Source of the DNA: Sphagnum compactum
Taxonomy: Eukaryota; Bryophyta; Sphagnopsida; Sphagnales
Length of the DNA: 64,000 nucleotides
Assembly (NCBI GenBank): GCA_965153455.1
Contig: OZ234502.1
Coordinates: 7,347,495-7,411,494 of the forward strand
Direction of reading: 5' to 3'
Below, piece by piece: positions 59,262 through 64,000 of this stretch. Under the pieces are notes generated by a model. The model had not been told where the DNA came from and did not search any database. It was given only the letters and a program-made list of their open reading frames with translations. Positions within the stretch are counted from its first letter, which is position 1, and every line of letters begins with the position of its first letter. Both the position numbers and the translations under genes were made by a program.

Positions 59262-61480
59262 TGCTGCTGCAACTGTGGCTGTGAATGGACATCTTCCCAA
59301 ACCTGCCAAGTCTCTTCCCAATTGCGCCAGCTCTTGCAGCATCAATCAACTCCACCATGGGTTAATCCATAGGGTAAGATGGGAACTGTGAATTTCATTT
59401 AGGGTTCAATTCTCTCTTTGAGTACATTCTATCAAGCTCAGTAAAGGTCTCACTGGGTCGATTCTCAATTGTCAACATTGAGTGTGGAACCCTTCCTAGG
59501 AGCTTGATGTGCCTGCCCACCACTGCTGGGAGAAGATTTGTGCAACCACCCATCCATTGGCCCCCTCCATAGAACAACAGTCACAAACTGTCCAGTTTGG
59601 AATTATAGCTGAGACAAAAGTAAAAGCTCTTATGTCTTGTGCTCTGAAAGCAAATCGTTGACATGGGTGTTTTTCTTCTTTGAATTTCTTCCTTTTTCCT
59701 TCATTGCTTTTGAAAAAAATGTTACAGCTAGAAACAACCTTGTACCCTTCTTGCTGTTCCACGGTGATTTGTTGACATCCCTTGCTTGGTCAAGAAAGGA
59801 TTGTCCAGAAAGTGCAATTTATGGGTTTTCAGTTCAAGGTGACAAGAAGAGCACCCCACCGTTGTTTACAGACTAGTTCTATTTTCCTGAGAGAGAGAGA
59901 GACAGTAGTATTCCACCAGATCATTGGGTGGCACCCCTGCAAGCCCATGAATTCGGATTCACAAATTGTTTGAGTGCCTATTTCATAGGATTGCATTCTG
60001 CCTCAACATCCTAAATTTGTAGAAAGAACATGGTCTTAGTTTCACGAATCTACTTCTAGGTTTGCAGGTGGTGCATCCATTTGAAGCTAGGCTGTTTGGA
60101 TTGACTGTTGTATTGTTGTATTGTAGTGTATTTTCAGTGTTCAGTTCAATTGCTTTGCCTCCTCATATTTGACTGTATCAAGTGATTGGAAACAAATCAT
60201 AGTAGATAACTGCCCCAAGGAAACAAATCATAGTAATGTCTCTTCATTATGTAGTCATTTACTAGGTCATGTTTTCTGCTGATTAAAAGGTTTGCAGTTT
60301 CTCAGTTGCATTCTATGGATCCCTTCAATTTGCTTGTAGTTGTGAATCAAACTTACTGTACTCAATGTGAGTATAAGCAATAGCTTTTTCTTAACAAAGA
60401 GCTCTTCAGTTAAAACTTCACAAAGCTATTGGTGTCTCAAGTTTTGCATCCTAGTAGTCACTGTTTACCTTTGTGAACTGAATGGCATCCACCAGGAAGG
60501 CTTCACCAAGCACCAGAGAGGCGACAGAAAGAGTAGCAGTTGAGCATGCATCAGGAACTGAAACTCACATTGGATTTCAATCTGATTGATACCAACAAGG
60601 CAGTGTCTATGTTGATTGCATATGTTTCTTTTCATCTGGCTTAATGAGCTATCTCATAGTAGATCACTATGCTAGTTTTTTCTCCTTGCTCCAAGGATCT
60701 CCCCCTAAGTATGTGGTCTCAATGCAAAAGCTGTTGGACATGGGAGGATATGATATAATTTCAGAGCAGTTTTCATCTGCCATGGATACAGATTCATGTA
60801 GTGTCTTCCACCATAAGTTTGGTGGTCCCCTCTCTTCCGCATTTGGTGAATTATCAGCTGATTGCAACATGCTAATCACCTACTCACAGATTAAGGACAT
60901 CCTTCCATCAGGCTACTGTGATCACAATGACTTTTCATTAAGTTTTTTCAACTAGATGTGCTCACAGTCATCTCACAGCGCTACCATTCAAGCATTGAGC
61001 AATTGCAGGAGCTGGAGAGCTGTGAGTCAAAGTTTGATTCATCAGGCAGTGAAATCTGTCCCTTTTTTTTCACGAGAACATGTGTTCCTAAAGTTCCTAA
61101 CATAATTAGTTACATTTTTTCAACCCACTTCCGGCTCTCCAGTGGATAGCAACTGTCCCTGCAGCAAGAAACAAGGCCCTATGTTAATGGCTTTCCATTA
61201 TGCTGCTGTGATCTCAGCAGCTGGATCACAGCAGCTGTGTGTGATAGCAGCTGAATGGAAGAGACCCTAATAAGGCCCCAATGATAAATTTTATTTCTGT
61301 AGCACCAGGATCTGCTTGCAGCTGAGTAGCTTCGATTTGTTGGATGACTTGGACACACATATTGGTATGAAAGTACCATGTTGGGAATCTGTCAATTGCG
61401 TGTGGTCAGAATCTTCCGAGTAATTTCTAAGCCACCTGACATTTGCCAGAGAAACCACTGAAATGTTCCTCAGTAAGAAC
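59262..61480. other. 3' flank of CH-LysM gene and intergenic DNA
   Basis: The first few hundred bases are likely 3' UTR. A 103-codon open frame at 60,644-60,955 (+) resembles no family I know. A GAGAGAGAGAGA tract is near 59,892. Confidence 0.45.
61202..61235. repeat. Perfect 12-bp inverted repeat
   Basis: GCTGCTGTGATC (61,202-61,213) and GATCACAGCAGC (61,224-61,235) with a 10-base spacer that itself contains CAGCAGCTG. Confidence 0.9.
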
Positions 61481-61483
61481 AGG

Positions 61484-61625
61484 CCCCAAGATGGGAATTC
61501 CATAACAAATTCCAAAATCTCATAGCCTCATTGGTCACATGTACAAAATAAATGACCAGGTCCCACGATGGGAATTCAATAACAAATCCCAAAATCTCAA
61601 AGCCTCATTGGTCGCACCTACATAA
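61484..61625. repeat. Tandem duplication, period about 77 bp
   Basis: GATGGGAATTC(C/A)ATAACAAA at 61,490 and 61,567, each followed by CCAAAATCTCA(T/A)AGCCTCATTGGTC. Confidence 0.9.
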
Positions 61626-64000
61626 ATCATAAGACCCAAGTTGATTTGTGGCAACTTTTCCACCTCCTGTGTAAGGTCAAGAGTTGATTGCTGCTTTGTG
61701 GACAGCAAGGCAGATTACTTTTGATTGAATCCATTGAAAGTTGTTGTGTCTTGTGAAATACTATTCCCTGCTATCATCTGAGACTCCAGGTGTGTTGCAC
61801 TATTTTGCTGGTGAGAACTAAACCTATAGGTCCGTTTGAGCAATAAAAAAAGGACCAAAATGTCTGCCTATAGATATTGGAAGAGAGACAGTGCTCTGTG
61901 ACAAGTTGTTGCAAGAATAACAACTTTCATTTCTGAAAACATGAACCTGAGAAGGCATCATGATTCACATTTCTCAATTTCACCAATGGTTTGCAAACCA
62001 CTGGATGCAATGGAAAAAGGATTAACAACTTGTCAGAAGGGAAGAGTGTTTGAACTTTGAACCTGGTTGTGTGAAGTAGACTTCACCAGGTGACACACTA
62101 CACGTGTATACACAGAGGAAGAATGCTATCTGGACCAGGGTTGGCCTAAATTATCTTACTGTTTTCTGATATCAGGATTCAGGCCAGGTGGGGTCTTTCT
62201 GAAATTGACTGCTCCATTTCACAGTGCCAAGTGAGTCTCGAATGACCAGCTTTTAAATATACATTTGTGATGCGCCTATTACCAAATTGCCTGTCTGAAC
62301 ATATTATCCGGTTACCAATAAACTGATTAAAGATTGGCTAGTACCCATGGCTTCATCCATATGGGTTGGGTTCGCCATGCCACCTAGGATAAACTGGCCC
62401 ATCGCCACACACAGGCTGTTCATAGAACACCCATGTAGTGCAGCAGCTGGCCTGTGTTAGAACACAAAAAACTTTATGGGTGAACTCTCTTTAGCCTATC
62501 ACTAAATGCTTGGTTGATAACACTTTTGTTCTAAGTTGTTCATATTAGTGATCAGCCATCAGATTTTAGTGCTAAGTATTAAGGATTTAGGTGGGCATAC
62601 TTGTAAAAGTTTTGAATAATTTTACAAAGGTTGAGTTTGGTGACGGGTCATGAGTTGAATTTCATTATGCAAGGGAGGAACATGGGGGGTACTTTAATGT
62701 TTGATTATGGGGAAAAAATGTACCAATTTTACAAAGGCCCCAAGTTTGGGGTTGAAATGAGAGTTTGGTGATAGGCAATTGGACTAAACATTAAAATGAC
62801 AAAAATGAGTTCACTGATGGGGTGTGTAGGTCATGTTAAATAGCACACAACTAACCATAAACAAGGATTAGAGTCTACAAGAATCCAATGGCTTAGCAAC
62901 ATCTACACATTAATTAGGGAAGGGCTTCCAATTTCCCCCCAATTTTATGCACATCCCATTCTCACCAAAAATAACGTGCCCAAGCTCACAAGGTTATGGT
63001 CCAAATTTGGATACACAATTCATTTTTTCAAACTCACAAGAAAAATTCTTTCAACATGTTAAAGCTTCCAAGTTGTGAGAAAAATAGTCTCAAATCTTTC
63101 ATCAACATTTTGAGAGCATATGGGCTAGACCATCAAAGGTCAAGCAACATAGAAAGAAAGTAGTAAATCACAAACATAAGTAATCTTAGCAAATCAACAA
63201 GAATAAGGAAGGCATCTTAAAATAGCCAAAAAAGGATCCACAAAAGATAGATCAACAAAATCTAGAGACTAGACTAGTTAAAGAAGAGCTACAAGAACTT
63301 GAACATCAAAGATCCTAGTGATGTTAAAGAGAAACATAAAACTAAGATTCAAGGTTGAATGTAAAAGGACAATTAGAAAAGGTTGCAATAGATCAGTTTT
63401 ACAACCAAAAGTTCAGGAAGTTTCTATAGTATCATTGGTTGCAAAGTTCTATATAGTTTGTATATACAATATAGGTAGTCATATAAGAGAAGCAAATTTC
63501 ATCCAACTCTAAGAAATCGTAGTTTGTTGTACACACCTACCACTTACATAGAAACAACAAACCATAACTTAATTTGGGATGACTTTGAACAATTTTATGC
63601 ATTGATCACTTCTTCCCAACAACTAGAGACATATTCATTTCACACATACCTTTCATACTTTCTTGAAAGTTGGGGGCAAATTACAGAAAATTCAAATGCA
63701 TACCTCTTATAGGGCCAAAGCACACACCCCCAATGTGTTGAAGGTTGGGACCAGGGGGATCTAGATCATGATGTTGTTAAATGTGCTTCATAGGAAGTGA
63801 AGTGGATTATAAGACTAACCAAGCCAAGACAAGTAGAATGTCCCACCATCTCTTGGATAGGAACCAATAAGAAAACATTAAAAAGTTAATACGTACATTC
63901 ATGTGAACACTAAAGGCAAATGGACCAACAAAGCATTAAAGGAGGCCATGGATGTAATTGAAAGTGGGACAATTTCATTGAAAAAGGCAAGTAGGCACAG
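61626..64000. other. Intergenic DNA to window end, nothing recognised
   Basis: No coding region, RNA gene or element ends supported. Confidence 0.5.

Noticed and set aside
60644-60955. 103-codon + strand ORF
   Set aside because: No recognisable family, no splice partners and AT content typical of intergenic DNA.
1-64000. CRISPR arrays, bacterial operons, prophage or rRNA/tRNA genes
   Set aside because: No regularly spaced repeats, no prokaryote-like gene packing and no foldable tRNA or rRNA segment found by eye on either strand.

Overview
This window looks like nuclear DNA from a land plant with a large, repeat-rich genome. The evidence is intron-containing genes with GT-AG splice sites, a plant cell-wall enzyme family (XTH), Ty1/copia and Ty3/gypsy LTR retrotransposons, a CACTA transposon and MITE-like elements, with only about four gene loci in 64 kb. 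I infer a non-flowering lineage (fern, lycophyte or gymnosperm). The reasons are the low gene density, a PARP6/8-like protein module that I do not know from the classical flowering-plant PARPs, and a calponin-homology/LysM fusion protein. The species cannot be fixed from the sequence alone.

Layout. 1-4.5 kb and 14.4-17.0 kb hold two tandem copies, both on the + strand, of a four-exon xyloglucan endotransglucosylase/hydrolase gene (297 and 296 aa). Promoter, leader, exon lengths, part of intron 3 and the 3' flank are all conserved between them. The 10 kb between them is AT-rich with degenerate repeats and one small TIR element. 17-22 kb holds a 411-bp TIR element, a 50-bp minisatellite and the frame-broken relic of a glutamine-rich protein gene. 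22-30 kb is a less AT-rich stretch whose main content is a minus-strand multi-exon gene (exons between 29,691 and 26,067). Its last exon carries the region that precedes the catalytic domain in PARP6/PARP8-type ADP-ribosyltransferases. 33.3-40.1 kb is a degenerate minus-strand copia element with both LTRs. 43.7-46.3 kb is a non-autonomous CACTA element. 47.6-54.7 kb is a degenerate plus-strand gypsy element with both LTRs, nested in an older dispersed repeat. 57.9-59.3 kb is an apparently intact intronless gene for a 449-aa protein with an N-terminal calponin-homology-like domain, one transmembrane helix and a C-terminal LysM domain. The remainder to 64 kb has no gene I can support.

How the genes fit together. 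There is no operon-like logic. Two of the gene types touch the plant cell wall: the XTHs are secreted xyloglucan-remodelling enzymes, and the CH-TM-LysM protein has the layout expected of a membrane linker between the cytoskeleton and extracellular glycan. That link is inference. The CH-TM-LysM protein and the PARP6/8-like gene are the two loci most worth follow-up.
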